Under the pieces are notes generated by a model. The model was not told the origin of the DNA, did not search any database, and saw only the letters and a program-made list of their open reading frames with translations. The translations under genes and the position numbers were made by a program. DNA of 64,000 bases from Planococcus beigongshangi (lineage in GTDB: Bacteria; Bacillota; Bacilli; Bacillales_A; Planococcaceae). The stretch's first letter is position 1. Each line of letters starts with the position of its first letter. Location: contig NZ_JADHDU010000006.1 in NCBI RefSeq assembly GCF_016820495.1, forward strand, positions 88,633 to 152,632. The letters are read 5' to 3'. Of the stretch, positions 1-9,258 are shown piece by piece.

Positions 1-463
1 GCACTGCTCCGTTCGTCAATGTCACGGAACCATCGCCGGATCCGAAGGCGATGAGCATGATGCCCACAAAACCGATGGCCATTCCAAGCCAGCCGATGCG
101 CGTCAATCGTTCTTTCAAAACGACCGAGGCGATGAGGGCAGTGAAAATCGGTCCTGAACCGACCAGCATGCCGGCAGTGCCTGCAGAAATGGTTTCCATG
201 CCGAACGTGACGAAAATGTGGTAAACACTGATGCCGATCCAGCCAAGGATCAGCAGACGCAGAATATCACCTTTATGCGGCAGCCTGAATTTTACACCCG
301 GCCACAGTGCGTATCCAAGAAATAACAGGGAAGCAATCAGGAAACGGACGAGTACATTTTGTCCGGTCTCATAACCGCCCTGCAATCCGACACGGATCGC
401 TGCAAAGGATGAGCCCCAGATTACAACTGAAAATAATGCCAAAGAAAATGCTTTTGCGTTCAT
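1..463 (-). CDS. EamA/DMT-family transporter, 3' end outside window
   Basis: The reverse strand encodes an N-terminal fragment of about 154 residues of a drug/metabolite-type exporter. It starts MNAKAFSLALFSVVIWGSSF, and the V-I-W-G-S-S-F at the end of the first membrane helix is typical of EamA proteins. Further hydrophobic helices follow, with an M-E-T-I-S-A-G-T-A-G-M-L stretch and a V-V-L-K-E-R-L motif, the usual end of the first EamA repeat. The start is chosen from an AGGAACG-like ribosome binding site directly upstream. The family exports small metabolites across the cytoplasmic membrane; the substrate cannot be told. The second EamA repeat must lie beyond the left edge. Confidence 0.85.
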   Translation of the reverse strand, partial: MNAKAFSLALFSVVIWGSSFAAIRVGLQGGYETGQNVLVRFLIASLLFLGYALWPGVKFRLPHKGDILRLLILGWIGISVYHIFVTFGMETISAGTAGMLVGSGPIFTALIASVVLKERLTRIGWLGMAIGFVGIMLIAFGSGDGSVTLTNGAV

Positions 464-590
464 GAACGTTCCTCCATCAGCCATCCTTTTATAAAGAATC
501 GGCTTATCCAAGTGTCTGAAACAAACAGACAGCTTCTATTATATTCGTTTCGGAGAGGAAAGTCAGCAGGGGACATGGGATCATCCCGAT

Positions 591-618
591 AAAAAAGCAG
601 CCATCCGAAGAGGGCTGC
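591..618 (-). terminator. Intrinsic terminator of the BsuPI lipoprotein gene
   Basis: Six-pair stem GCAGCC/GGCTGC followed, in the reverse direction, by a run of six T. Confidence 0.7.
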
Positions 619-626
619 CAGGTATG

Positions 627-1106
627 CTATTCAACTTTGAATTCAGTTACAGCTTCGTACTCCGCACCGTCAGTCGGTGTCAACCAGGCTTTCAGTTCAT
701 AAACACCAGCTTCCAGCTCCAGTTCAGGAATGACAAATTCGTATTCAAGTTTGCCGTCGGGCTGAAGCGTTTCTTCTCCTAACGCCTGCATGTACATATT
801 AACGGATGAATCGCGGTGAAGCTCTTCACCTTTATCATTGGAAAGCGTAAAGTCAAAGCGCTGTCCGCTCGAGAAATCGTAGTATATCGTCTCATCCGTC
901 GGGTTGTTCACCGTATAACGGAACAGGTCCTTATCCAATTGTTCAATCGTCCCATGCACTTCAGTCACCTCGATCTCCTCATTTCCTGTTGATGAGCCAT
1001 TGTCTGTGTCCGTTTCAGGTTCGGCGGTACTCGAAGTTCCGCACGCCGCCAACAGCAGGGTAAATGCCATCAGAAGAAATACTGCCAAAGCTTTTCCTGT
1101 TTTCAT
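627..1106 (-). CDS. Lipoprotein with BsuPI-type domain
   Basis: A 159-residue exported lipoprotein. The N-terminus is a lipoprotein signal peptide ending in the lipobox LLAAC, so Cys22 would be lipidated and hold the protein on the outer face of the membrane. An acidic Ser/Thr/Glu linker follows. From about residue 50 to the end is a beta-rich domain matching the pattern of BsuPI, the intracellular proteinase inhibitor family of Bacillus (VNNPT near the start, an F-D-F-T-L strand, and P-E-L-E-L-E-A-G-V-Y near the end). Many BsuPI-like proteins are not proven inhibitors, so the activity is unknown. The gene has a good GGGGAGG ribosome site and its own terminator. Confidence 0.75.
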   Translation of the reverse strand: MKTGKALAVFLLMAFTLLLAACGTSSTAEPETDTDNGSSTGNEEIEVTEVHGTIEQLDKDLFRYTVNNPTDETIYYDFSSGQRFDFTLSNDKGEELHRDSSVNMYMQALGEETLQPDGKLEYEFVIPELELEAGVYELKAWLTPTDGAEYEAVTEFKVE

Positions 1107-1220
1107 GAATGTTCCTCCCCGGTCTGTTAAAGTGGGTCATGCTGTTCTATGTGGTTGCCTATTTGAACGGCTGACCGGCGGAAAAGTTACAGATTAACAG
1201 AAAATAACTGGCAGTTTCAC

Positions 1221-1246
1221 AAAAAAGCCCCTGATAAGGAGCTTTT
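1221..1246 (-). terminator. Terminator of the fda gene
   Basis: Imperfect hairpin AAAAGC...GCTTTT with an inner CCT/AGG pair and a T-run on the reverse strand, 11 nt after the aldolase stop codon. Confidence 0.65.
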
Positions 1247-1256
1247 CTGCTTTGCG

Positions 1257-2144
1257 TCATGTGATGGATGCAAGATAAATCGTTCTTACCGATTCTTCAA
1301 TCATCGTGTTGAAATCTTCATCCGACTGGCTGGCATTCAAACCTTCGGACAAACCACGGGAAAAGCTGGCGATCAAGCCTTCATTCGCAGTCAGTTTCAA
1401 ATTGGCTTCATCGCGTGTATAGCCGCCGGAAAGGGCGACAACACGGACTACGCGTGGATGATCGATCAATTCCTTATAGAAATTATCGACTGTCGGAATC
1501 GACAGTTTAAGCATGACATTTTTATCTTCGCTCAATGTATTCAAGCCTTCCAGAATTTCTTTTTTCAGGATTTCTTCTGCTTCGGCTTTGTCATCGATGC
1601 GGATATTGACTTCCGGTTCGATGATCGGAACAAGTCCGGCTGCGAGGATCTGTTCAGCCACTTCAAATTGCTGGGCAACCACTTTTTTGATGCCCTCAGC
1701 ATTTGCTCCATTGATCACGGAACGCATTTTTGTTCCGAACACGTTTCGTTCGTTTGCACGTTTCAGCAAATCATCAAGCCCAGGATTCGGCTTCATCAAT
1801 TGAACGCCGTCTTCTTCATCGGCAAGGCCCTTATCCACTTTCAGGAATGGCACGACACCTTTTTCCTCCCAAAGGTAATCCGGTGTATATTTCCCTTCCA
1901 CTTTGCGGTCCATCGTCTGTTCGAACAGGATGGCGCCGAGAATCGACTCGGAGTTGAAGGCAGGTGCTGTCATGACGCGTGTGCGCATTTCATGGATCAA
2001 ATCATACATTTCATCTTCGTTCGAATATGAATCTTCCGAGACACCGTATTGTGCCAGGGCTTTCGGTGTACTGCCGCCGCTTTGGTCGAGCGCTGCAATA
2101 AACCCTTTTCCATTTTTCACGAGTTCAAATTGTTCCTGATTCAT
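1257..2144 (-). CDS. fda: Class I fructose-bisphosphate aldolase
   Basis: A 295-residue protein starting [20 protein letters not shown]. It cleaves fructose-1,6-bisphosphate into glyceraldehyde-3-phosphate and dihydroxyacetone phosphate (or the reverse) through a Schiff base. The [12 protein letters not shown] stretch near residue 20, [10 protein letters not shown] near 100 and V-A-L-S-G-G-Y-T near 240 are diagnostic of the Staphylococcus/Bacillus-type class I family, and the length is normal. An open frame continues upstream, but CAAAGGAGCTG lies just before this ATG and a promoter falls inside the longer version, so the short start is preferred. It stands alone with its own promoter and terminator. 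Many Bacilli also have a class II enzyme (FbaA); none is seen here. Confidence 0.93.
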   Translation of the reverse strand: MNQEQFELVKNGKGFIAALDQSGGSTPKALAQYGVSEDSYSNEDEMYDLIHEMRTRVMTAPAFNSESILGAILFEQTMDRKVEGKYTPDYLWEEKGVVPFLKVDKGLADEEDGVQLMKPNPGLDDLLKRANERNVFGTKMRSVINGANAEGIKKVVAQQFEVAEQILAAGLVPIIEPEVNIRIDDKAEAEEILKKEILEGLNTLSEDKNVMLKLSIPTVDNFYKELIDHPRVVRVVALSGGYTRDEANLKLTANEGLIASFSRGLSEGLNASQSDEDFNTMIEESVRTIYLASIT

Positions 2145-2203
2145 TTTCCCAGCTCCTTTGATTAGTTTGAGAAACGCAAAAAGAATAAAACTGTACATAG
2201 AAT

Positions 2204-2232
2204 ATTGTAACAATAAACTAGGCAATCATCAA
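2204..2232 (-). promoter_or_regulatory. Likely sigma-A promoter of fda
   Basis: On the reverse strand TTGATG (-35) and TACAAT (-10) are separated by exactly 17 nt, about 60 nt before the aldolase start codon. Confidence 0.5.
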
Positions 2233-2260
2233 AAAAGAGCGGCGCCTGTGCAATTTGAAA

Positions 2261-2288
2261 AACCACCGAAGAAAATTCTTCGGTGGTT
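2261..2288. terminator. Bidirectional terminator downstream of selO
   Basis: Perfect 13-pair stem AACCACCGAAGAA/TTCTTCGGTGGTT with a two-base loop and T-runs on both sides. It separates selO from the fda promoter. Confidence 0.9.
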
Positions 2289-2303
2289 TTTGTGAAGTAT
2301 GGA

Positions 2304-3782
2304 TCATGTGCCGCAATACGTCTTGAAATTGCGTTCCTCATCTTCAGGCGGTGCTTCAGTATAGGCAAGCTGCCCGTCACTGTAGGCATACGGATTCCGT
2401 ACGGCTTCGACCAATTTACGGGTAAGGCTGAAATCCTGATCATCGACCGCAGCTTCGATGGCTTCTTCCACCCGGTGGTTGCGCGGGATGATGGCAGGAT
2501 TGCTGTTTCGCATCAGCTCATGGGATTCTTCAGGACTTTCTGTTTGCTCTTCACGGCGCAAGGTCCATGCCGCATGCCATTCAGCGAATCCAGCTTTGCC
2601 GGCAAGCGGTGTTTCTTCCGGCTTATCGAATGTCAACGCGCGGAACGTATTGGTATAATCCGCTTTATGATCGTGCATAAGTTTCAATAACTCATCGATC
2701 AGCGATTCGTCTTCCTCTTCCTTGCCGAATAAACCGAGTTTCGCCCGCATGCCGGCAGACCAGTTTTGCTGGAATTGATTGCCGAAATCGCCAAGAAGAT
2801 CCTGAGCAGCTTCGATGGCCTGCGCCTGATCCTCATCGATCAGCGGCAGCAGCGTTTCTGCAAAACGGGCCAGATTCCAGCCGGTTATTTTCGGCTGATT
2901 ATTGTATGCATAGCGGCCGTACTGGTCAATCGAACTGAACACGCGGCCTGTTTCATAAGTGTCGAGGAACGCGCACGGTCCGTAATCGATCGTTTCTCCG
3001 CTGATGGTCATATTATCCGTGTTCATGACGCCGTGGATAAAACCGGCAAGCTGCCATTTTGAAACGAGTGATGCGTGGCGTGCGATTACATTCCTCAATA
3101 ATTCCAGGTAAGGGTTGTCCGTGTCACGGACTTCCGGATAGTGCCGGTCGATCGCATAATCAGCTAGTGATTTCAGCTCTTCAGGTTGACCCCACTGGGC
3201 GGCATATTGGAATGTGCCAAAACGAAGGTGGCTCGATGCAATCCGCGTCAGCACAGCGCCGGGCAGGAAAGTTTCGCGCACCACCGGGATACCGGTGGAG
3301 ACTACTGCGAGGCTGCGGCTCGTCGGAATACCGAGGCCATGCATCGCTTCACTGATGATATATTCCCGCAGCATCGGCCCGAGTGCCGCGCGTCCATCGC
3401 CGCCTCTGGAATATGCGGTTCTGCCGGAGCCTTTCAACTGGATATCGAAACGCTGCCCATTTGGCGCGACTTGTTCGCCGAGAAGCACGGCGCGTCCGTC
3501 TCCAAGCATCGTGAAATTGCCGAACTGGTGGCCGGCATATGCCTGGGCGATCGGCTCGGCGCCTTCCGGAATTTCTGTACCTGCGAGAATTTTGACGCCG
3601 TCCTCAGATTGCAGCTGTTTCGCGTCGAACCCGAGCGTTTCAGCGAGCTCTTCGTTGAAAATTATGAGCTCGGGCGTCTTCGCCGGTTCAGGATTCGTTT
3701 TTGTAAAGAATTTCTCCGGCAGGCGTGTATAGCTATTATCGAAATTCCAGCCGACAGCCGGAATATTTGTCGTGTTTTTCAT
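2304..3782 (-). CDS. selO: SelO-family protein adenylyltransferase (YdiU/UPF0061)
   Basis: A 492-residue pseudokinase of the SelO family. Characterised members transfer AMP from ATP onto Ser, Thr or Tyr of target proteins, linked to redox stress. Family landmarks visible here: W-N-F-D-N-S-Y near residue 12, [18 protein letters not shown] near 85, [19 protein letters not shown] near 118, GIPTSRSLA near 150, and [11 protein letters not shown] near 250 (the catalytic/metal-binding region). The C-terminus ends YCGT, the conserved cysteine that replaces the selenocysteine of eukaryotic SelO. The start follows an AAAAGGTGAT ribosome site. It is monocistronic; its target proteins cannot be inferred. 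Confidence 0.93.
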   Translation of the reverse strand: MKNTTNIPAVGWNFDNSYTRLPEKFFTKTNPEPAKTPELIIFNEELAETLGFDAKQLQSEDGVKILAGTEIPEGAEPIAQAYAGHQFGNFTMLGDGRAVLLGEQVAPNGQRFDIQLKGSGRTAYSRGGDGRAALGPMLREYIISEAMHGLGIPTSRSLAVVSTGIPVVRETFLPGAVLTRIASSHLRFGTFQYAAQWGQPEELKSLADYAIDRHYPEVRDTDNPYLELLRNVIARHASLVSKWQLAGFIHGVMNTDNMTISGETIDYGPCAFLDTYETGRVFSSIDQYGRYAYNNQPKITGWNLARFAETLLPLIDEDQAQAIEAAQDLLGDFGNQFQQNWSAGMRAKLGLFGKEEEDESLIDELLKLMHDHKADYTNTFRALTFDKPEETPLAGKAGFAEWHAAWTLRREEQTESPEESHELMRNSNPAIIPRNHRVEEAIEAAVDDQDFSLTRKLVEAVRNPYAYSDGQLAYTEAPPEDEERNFKTYCGT

Positions 3783-3881
3783 AAGATCACCTTTTCTTCT
3801 GACTTGGTTTCAATGGCTTGTGGCAATAAATGCTTCTATTATAAGGTTTACCCGTTTTAGAGGAAATGAAAATAGGCGACT

Positions 3882-3965
3882 GCACCTAAACTGGGGAAAA
3901 CCGCAACTAATGCATCGATTTCCGCAACTAAATGGTCCAGTTCCGCAACTAAAATAAATCTATGG
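3882..3965. repeat. Array of four 21-nt repeat units (GCAACTAA type)
   Basis: Four consecutive units of exactly 21 nt begin at 3882, 3903, 3924 and 3945. Each starts GCAMCTAA and the first three end in CC, with a variable centre. Since 21 nt is seven codons, every unit can be read through in the same frame; on the reverse strand the shared part reads L-V-A or L-G-A. It lies in the non-coding gap between selO and an SDR gene. Confidence 0.85.
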
Positions 3966-4023
3966 AAAATATTTCAACTCAAATTGCCTTTTTCACAATA
4001 TTAGCCATGAAAAATTGCCAACC

Positions 4024-4121
4024 GCACCTCAACATGAGAAAATCGCACCTCGCGAGCCGATTTCCGCACCTCGCAGACGAATAACCGCACCTCAAACGGT
4101 CTAACCCGCAACCCAAACAGA
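4024..4121. repeat. Second 21-nt repeat array (GCACCTC type)
   Basis: Four exact 21-nt units begin at 4024, 4045, 4066 and 4087, each starting GCACCTC; a fifth, degenerate unit (GCAACCC) begins at 4108 and runs to the stop codon of the neighbouring SDR gene. On the reverse strand each unit reads E-V-R plus four variable residues. The 58 nt between the two arrays show no units, and the arrays are out of phase. Apart from the arrays, the 339-nt gap between selO and the SDR holds no gene. Confidence 0.85.
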
Positions 4122-5024
4122 TCAACTTCCAAATTTAAACTTTATTCCAGTTAATTCTTCCGATATATCCCAAAGTTGCTTCGCCACTTCTTCATCAAGT
4201 GCTGAAGGGTGGGGTGTCTCTAAAGCCGGATAGCCTTTGCGGCGGCCTGGACCATCCGGCCCGATGTATTCGCCGCCTGTTAAATGAGGGGCAGTGGCAG
4301 CGTGTACGGTAGCAAGGGCACCGATTGCCGGCGGCTGCAGATAGAATTTATTCGCCAGATTGCGAATGAACAGCGGCGCATCCCGTCCACCGAGTTTGAA
4401 AATATTCGTTCCCGAAACCCCGGGGTGGCAGACGACGCTGATCGTTTCGGCACCATGTTTTTTCAGGCGGCGGTCGAGTTCAAGCGCAAACAGCATATTG
4501 GCGAGCTTGCTTTGATTGTAGAACTTTTTCGCCTGGTAGCCACGGGAGCCGTCCAGATTGTCAAAATCGATGGCGCCGCGGTTATGCGCCAGGCTGCCGA
4601 TTGTCACGATGCGTGATTTCGGCGTTTGTAGAAGGAGGGGCAGGAGCTGTGCTGTCAAAGCGAAATGGCCGAGATGGTTGCTGCCGAATTGCATCTCAAA
4701 ACCGTCTTTTGTTTTGGAATAGGGCGGTATCATGACACCGGCATTATTGATCAAGACGTCTAGCGCAGAAAAATCGCGCAGAATACTCTCGGCAAATGAC
4801 CGGACGCTCGACAGATCCGCTACATCAAGTGAACGGATCTCGACACTGGCGCCGGGATGGAGACTTAGGATCTCATTGCGTGCCGCGGCTCCTTTTGTAT
4901 CGTTGCGGACCGCAATCACGAGCCGCATGCCTATACCGGCCAGCACTTTGGCAGCTTCCAGGCCTATGCCGCTGTTGGCGCCTGTGATGATTACAGTTTT
5001 ACTGCTCAAGGATTGTTCCGTCAT
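4122..5024 (-). CDS. Short-chain dehydrogenase/reductase (retinol dehydrogenase-like)
   Basis: A 300-residue classical/extended SDR. The NAD(P)-binding TGANSGIG motif is at about residues 14-21, N-N-A-G-V at about 90, and the catalytic Y-x-x-x-K is seen as F-Y-N-Q-S-K-L-A near 170, with the Ser in I-G-S-L-A-H about 20 residues before. The later H-P-G-V-S-G-T-N region and the overall length resemble the retinol dehydrogenase/WW-domain oxidoreductase-like branch found in many bacteria. The substrate is unknown. It stands alone; the ribosome site GGAG lies 9 nt before the ATG. Its 3' end abuts the GCACCTC repeat array. Confidence 0.85.
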   Translation of the reverse strand: MTEQSLSSKTVIITGANSGIGLEAAKVLAGIGMRLVIAVRNDTKGAAARNEILSLHPGASVEIRSLDVADLSSVRSFAESILRDFSALDVLINNAGVMIPPYSKTKDGFEMQFGSNHLGHFALTAQLLPLLLQTPKSRIVTIGSLAHNRGAIDFDNLDGSRGYQAKKFYNQSKLANMLFALELDRRLKKHGAETISVVCHPGVSGTNIFKLGGRDAPLFIRNLANKFYLQPPAIGALATVHAATAPHLTGGEYIGPDGPGRRKGYPALETPHPSALDEEVAKQLWDISEELTGIKFKFGS

Positions 5025-5174
5025 TTTTTCAACTCCAGTTTCTCTGTCTAGTTAAATGGTAGCTGAAAACTGCAGAAGTCACAAAGGATTACGACTGGCG
5101 GTCACTGGATATGTTTCAAGGATTTTTAACAGGGAAAACAAGAAGTATACTGAATAAAAGGAGACATGCAAATT

Positions 5175-6074
5175 ATGGATTATAAAAACATTACAGTTGC
5201 AGGAAGTGGCGTACTTGGCAGCCAGATTGCTTTTCAGACTGCTTTTAAAGGATTTGACGTAACGGTCTATGATATCAATGATGAAGCGATCGCCAAATCA
5301 CAGGAACGCATGATGAAATTGAAGGACAATTACATGAAGGATCTGCAAGCGAGCCAAGCTGATGTGGATGCAGCTTATGGGCGGCTGACATTCCAGACGG
5401 ATTTAGCGGAAGCGGCCGCTCAGGCAGATCTAGTGATTGAGGCGATTCCGGAAGTTGTGGCGATTAAAACGGAGTTCTATCAGAAGCTGGGTGAAGTCGC
5501 GCCTGATCATACGGTTTTTGTAACAAATTCATCGACTTTATTGCCAAGCCAGTTTGCGGAAGCGACTGGACGGCCGGAAAAATTTCTGGCCCTGCATTTC
5601 GCGAATACCATCTGGATCAACAACACAGCGGAAGTCATGAAGCATCCAGGGACAGATATGAAGGTCTTCGATGACGTCATCGGTTTTGCGAAAGCTATAG
5701 GCATGGTGGCGTTGCCGCTGTATAAAGAGCAGCCGGGCTATATTTTGAATTCATTGCTCGTACCATTCCTGGAGGCTGCGGAATTATTGCTGGTGAAGGA
5801 AGTTGCGGATGTTCAGACAGTCGACAAGACATGGATGATCGGTACAGGCGCACCGCTCGGGCCATTTGCCATTCTCGATGTCGTCGGTATCCGTACGGCC
5901 CATAATATTGTGCAGGCAAAAGCCGCTGCGACGGGCAGGGAGGATTTTGTTAAACTTGCGGAAATGCTGCAGACGGAATACCTGGATAAAGGCAAAATCG
6001 GACGTGAATCAGGAGAAGGCTTCTATAAATATCCGAATCCGGCATTTGCCGATCCTGACTTCTTGAAAAATTGA
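5175..6074 (+). CDS. 3-hydroxyacyl-CoA dehydrogenase
   Basis: A 299-residue stand-alone NAD-dependent dehydrogenase that would interconvert a 3-hydroxyacyl-CoA and the 3-oxoacyl-CoA. The N-terminal Rossmann motif is G-S-G-V-L-G-S; V-I-E-A-I-P-E near residue 90 and T-N-S-S-T-L near 120 are conserved, and A-L-H-F-A-N-T near 140 carries the catalytic-type His. The C-terminal helical domain contains T-W-M-I-G-T-G-A-P-L-G-P-F. An ATG nine nt further upstream would sit on top of the AAAAGGAG ribosome site, so this ATG is preferred. No beta-oxidation partners are adjacent, so the acyl chain is unclear; acetoacetyl-CoA/3-hydroxybutyryl-CoA is one possibility. Confidence 0.85.
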   Translation: MDYKNITVAGSGVLGSQIAFQTAFKGFDVTVYDINDEAIAKSQERMMKLKDNYMKDLQASQADVDAAYGRLTFQTDLAEAAAQADLVIEAIPEVVAIKTEFYQKLGEVAPDHTVFVTNSSTLLPSQFAEATGRPEKFLALHFANTIWINNTAEVMKHPGTDMKVFDDVIGFAKAIGMVALPLYKEQPGYILNSLLVPFLEAAELLLVKEVADVQTVDKTWMIGTGAPLGPFAILDVVGIRTAHNIVQAKAAATGREDFVKLAEMLQTEYLDKGKIGRESGEGFYKYPNPAFADPDFLKN

Positions 6075-6087
6075 ATGACATAATGAA

Positions 6088-6116
6088 AGGCCATGAAGAA
6101 ATCCTCTTCATGGCCT
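6088..6116. terminator. Bidirectional terminator
   Basis: Twelve-pair stem AGGCCATGAAGA/TCTTCATGGCCT between two convergent genes, with T-rich sequence after it on the forward strand. Confidence 0.8.
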
Positions 6117-6133
6117 CTTTAATGTATTATTTT

Positions 6134-7954
6134 TCATTCCTGCCGGATCCGCTCCAGCGCATTTTCGTGGATGATTAAATCAGACAGCCGCAATTGCGCA
6201 GAAGCTTCCTCGATTGCGCCTTCACAATTTTCAAGCGCTGCCGGATTTCCAATGACGGTCGAATGGCAGACACCGCTGCCGATCGGTTCAGTAAGGTCGG
6301 GTTCATAATAATAATCGCCATAGCGGAATGAACCGTTTCTGAACACTGTGATGTTGTCCTCACCATCCAGCAATGAATTGCCAAGCATATAAGGTGGGTC
6401 GATGCCGATCAAATCGAGTATGGTCGGTGCAATATCGATTTGGCCGCCGACGCTGTCATTGATGTCACCCGTATCAATACCTGGGACTTTGATGAACAAG
6501 GGGACACCGTGATCCAGTTCGAATAGATCGACAGTATTTACAGCACCCGCATCTATCGCCAGTTCCGTTCCTTGATGCGTCAAGCCACTGTCGTGGTCCC
6601 CGTAGAAAACGATGATTGAATCATCCCATAATCCCTCTTCTTTTAACTGGCCGACCATTTCGCCCACCGCTTCATCGACGTAATGGACGGTGTGGTAATA
6701 ACCTTTCACCAAGTCATCTTCATAGCCGCTCAGATCCAGTTTTTCCAGGTCCTCCGGAAATTCATAAGGGGTGTGGCTGGTCAGGGCAACCATGAAAGCA
6801 AAGAAAGGTTCTTCAAGTCCGGCAGCATATGCAGTGGATTCAGCGAGAAAATCCTTGTCGTTTAATGCCATGCCGATTTTCTCATCATCTGTAAAGTCTT
6901 CCTCGCTGTAAAACTTATCGATGCCGATATTGTTATAAAACACATCCCGATTCCAGAAAGTTTTATCGTAGGCATGCATGGCAGCCGTATTGTAGCCATA
7001 TCGCTGGAGATGGGCAGGCAGGCCATCGAAGTCATTGTCGCCGTATTGGGTATAGACTGAACCTGATTTCACCGGATACATGGAAGTGAGTGTCAAAAAT
7101 TCTGCATCGGATGTTCGGCCTTCATGAGTCTGATGATAAAAATTGGGAAAGTAGAGGGTTTCATCTTTCAACCGATTCAGATGAGGAGTCAGCTCCTGAC
7201 CAGCCACTTTCTGTCCGATGACCGAAGCCTGGAATGATTCCAGCTGGACGACGATGACATTCGGCAGGGTTTCAGGAATTTCCGCCGCTTCTATTTTAGG
7301 TACTGCATCGGTCAATAAATCCAGTTGATCATCAGATAAGCCGCTGCCGCCTGTAAGACGTGCAGCTCCCTTCAATAGATCAGCGCCGTGATAACCCCAA
7401 AATCCAAGCTGATAATATTCCCGCATGTTCGAAATCGGATTATCCACTAGCCACTCTTCTTTTTGCCAATAGCTCCAGGCGAGCGGAATGGAAAAAACGA
7501 TCAAACCGGCAGCGAGTCCGCTGCCTGCAAGCTGCAATCTTTTCGTGAGGGGAAGTGTTGCGGTCTTTTTACGAAAGAAGAAAAGTGCCGATGAAAATAG
7601 GATGAGGTCTGTAAAGAACAAAAGATCCTTCCAGGCTACAAGTGTCATAAATCCACCGCCAACACTGCTCATTTGCGGAATGTCGGCAATCAGCATCACG
7701 CTGAGCAGGTCTTCGAAGTAGCGGTAATACCAGATATTCGAAACGATCAATGTGCTGTGAAGAAACAGCAGGGACAACAGCACCCATCTTCGGGTTCTGG
7801 CTTTCAGCATTAACGTCCAGCTCGACAGGACTAAAACGGACGCCAGGTTCACGATGAAAAATCCGAAAGAAAACCCGGTGTCCGTATAAACGCTGAACAG
7901 GAACAATTTAAACATGGATATCGCCAAATAGATGGCGTAATCGATAAATTTCAT
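6134..7954 (-). CDS. LtaS-family membrane phosphotransferase (lipoteichoic acid synthase-like)
   Basis: A 606-residue enzyme with five N-terminal membrane helices (to about residue 190) followed by an extracellular sulfatase-fold domain. The domain starts P-N-V-I-V-V-Q-L-E-S-F near 230, where the Glu is a metal ligand. The nucleophile Thr281 is in G-R-T-S-D-A-E-F, and a Y-G-D-H-D motif lies near 480. LtaS enzymes move glycerol-phosphate from phosphatidylglycerol onto lipoteichoic acid outside the membrane. Paralogues (YfnI, YqgS, YvgJ in B. subtilis) act as alternative synthases or primases, and which role this copy has is not clear. The start is set by GGAGGTG nine nt upstream. Monocistronic. 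Confidence 0.88.
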   Translation of the reverse strand: MKFIDYAIYLAISMFKLFLFSVYTDTGFSFGFFIVNLASVLVLSSWTLMLKARTRRWVLLSLLFLHSTLIVSNIWYYRYFEDLLSVMLIADIPQMSSVGGGFMTLVAWKDLLFFTDLILFSSALFFFRKKTATLPLTKRLQLAGSGLAAGLIVFSIPLAWSYWQKEEWLVDNPISNMREYYQLGFWGYHGADLLKGAARLTGGSGLSDDQLDLLTDAVPKIEAAEIPETLPNVIVVQLESFQASVIGQKVAGQELTPHLNRLKDETLYFPNFYHQTHEGRTSDAEFLTLTSMYPVKSGSVYTQYGDNDFDGLPAHLQRYGYNTAAMHAYDKTFWNRDVFYNNIGIDKFYSEEDFTDDEKIGMALNDKDFLAESTAYAAGLEEPFFAFMVALTSHTPYEFPEDLEKLDLSGYEDDLVKGYYHTVHYVDEAVGEMVGQLKEEGLWDDSIIVFYGDHDSGLTHQGTELAIDAGAVNTVDLFELDHGVPLFIKVPGIDTGDINDSVGGQIDIAPTILDLIGIDPPYMLGNSLLDGEDNITVFRNGSFRYGDYYYEPDLTEPIGSGVCHSTVIGNPAALENCEGAIEEASAQLRLSDLIIHENALERIRQE

Positions 7955-8155
7955 TCTGGGGGCACCTCCACAAACACAAATAAGAAACTCTTATCTACTA
8001 AGTACCTCTTTTCAGCGAAGCGAAAACATTAATCCGGGGGCATTGGGGTATGGAAAAAGAAACGCAGAAGGCGCAAGAACGCCAGGCTTAGGAATTGTAA
8101 TATTACAGAATTATCTATAAAATCGATTATGTAAATAGAAAGGCTGAGATTGATC

Positions 8156-8713
8156 ATGACTGTATTGGACTGGATTTTCACAGGTGTGGCAGCAATTTGG
8201 GTTTTTGAATTCATCTTATTCCGAAACCGGGGGACAACAGCGGAAGATCCACTGGAAAAACGCTCTTTCGGCTTAATCTTTTCCGCACTTGCAGGTACTA
8301 TTGCAGCAGCGGCGTTGATCGGGGAAATGCGATTTATTGAACAGGCGGAACCCTGGCTGAAAGCACTCGGATTACTTCTTTTTACGGCTGGTGTATTTTT
8401 GCGGTATTGGGGAATCCTTCATCTGAAAGCGCAATTTACACGTCACGTAACCGTGCAAAAAGGAGATGGCATTGTGAGTTCAGGCCCATACCGAAGATTG
8501 CGGCATCCGCTATACACGGCCCTGTTATTGATTGCAGTCGGCATGGCTCTGTTTTTCCAGAGCATCGCCGCTGCAATTATCGGAGGCGCTTTGGTCGCAT
8601 GGGTACTGACGAAACGGATGGACGGTGAAGAGGCTATGCTCATTGCGGAATTTGGCGAGGAATACCGGGAATGGATGAAGAAGCGTGCCAGGCTTCTCCC
8701 GTTCATCTATTAA
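8156..8713 (+). CDS. Isoprenylcysteine carboxyl methyltransferase-like membrane protein
   Basis: A 185-residue integral membrane protein with four to five helices. The C-terminal half has the ICMT/PEMT signature: G-P-Y-R-R-L-R-H-P-L-Y around residue 110, followed by a membrane helix and then E-E-A-M-L-I-A-E-F-G-E-E-Y near 160. In this superfamily those parts bind S-adenosylmethionine at the membrane face. Bacterial members have no prenylated cysteine partner and their substrate is generally unknown. A TTG two codons upstream could also start translation; the ATG is preferred although its ribosome site (GAAAGG) is modest. The 201 nt before it, up to the divergent LtaS-like gene, show no other gene. 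Confidence 0.75.
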   Translation: MTVLDWIFTGVAAIWVFEFILFRNRGTTAEDPLEKRSFGLIFSALAGTIAAAALIGEMRFIEQAEPWLKALGLLLFTAGVFLRYWGILHLKAQFTRHVTVQKGDGIVSSGPYRRLRHPLYTALLLIAVGMALFFQSIAAAIIGGALVAWVLTKRMDGEEAMLIAEFGEEYREWMKKRARLLPFIY

Positions 8714-8732
8714 GTGAAAGTGAGTGGTGTGA

Positions 8733-9191
8733 GTGAATTTGCCTTATGGAGTAAGCGGTTTTTATAATTCAGCAGAGGAAAAACCGCCGGAAATGGACAT
8801 CAGCAAATACAAGGAATTCTGTTACAGCCTCGCGAGAAGTTTGGATGGTGAATTACTGGGGTTCAGCGATTCATTGTATCCGGCCAATTTCTGTAAAGCG
8901 GATTTTAAACTGCCTTCCAGCGCGGTCTCACTTGTCATGAATAAACATTATCCGATTCTTGCATTTGCTGCAGCGGTGGATGCGGTTAAAATTGAGTTTA
9001 TCGATTTTTCAACCGGAAATGCAGTGGTGCCGGATGGTTTCACTGTGCTCCGGCCAGCAACCCTGGAGACGCAAGTTCCTGAAAACCTGGAATATTTGCC
9101 TCCGAATCATCTGAATCAGGGGGAGCTGGAACAAATCAAATACTGGAAGCCGGAAACCATCGGTCAAATCATTTTCAATTTTTGGGATTGA
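8733..9191 (+). CDS. Hypothetical protein
   Basis: A 152-residue soluble protein that I do not recognise. There is no signal peptide or membrane helix, the composition is normal, and it carries two cysteines near residues 31 and 55. It would start at a GTG in a GTGAGTG context about 20 nt after the methyltransferase stop codon, so the two genes are probably cotranscribed. A strong terminator follows it. The C-terminal I-G-Q-I-I-F-N-F-W-D suggests a compact folded domain rather than a disordered tail. Confidence 0.6.
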   Translation: MNLPYGVSGFYNSAEEKPPEMDISKYKEFCYSLARSLDGELLGFSDSLYPANFCKADFKLPSSAVSLVMNKHYPILAFAAAVDAVKIEFIDFSTGNAVVPDGFTVLRPATLETQVPENLEYLPPNHLNQGELEQIKYWKPETIGQIIFNFWD

Positions 9192-9205
9192 ACCGATGAA
9201 CAGGA

Positions 9206-9240
9206 AAGCGCCGCTTCAGCTTAATGCTGAAGAGGCGCTT
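9206..9240 (+). terminator. Intrinsic terminator
   Basis: Stem of 7 + 7 pairs with one mismatch (AAGCGCC, CTTCAGC and their complements), loop TTAAT, followed by TTTCTTTT. Confidence 0.85.
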
Positions 9241-9258
9241 TTTCTTTTGGAACATTGT

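Noticed and set aside
3882..4107. 21-nt arrays as a CRISPR
   Set aside because: The constant part is only about 8 nt, far too short for a CRISPR repeat, and no cas genes are present.
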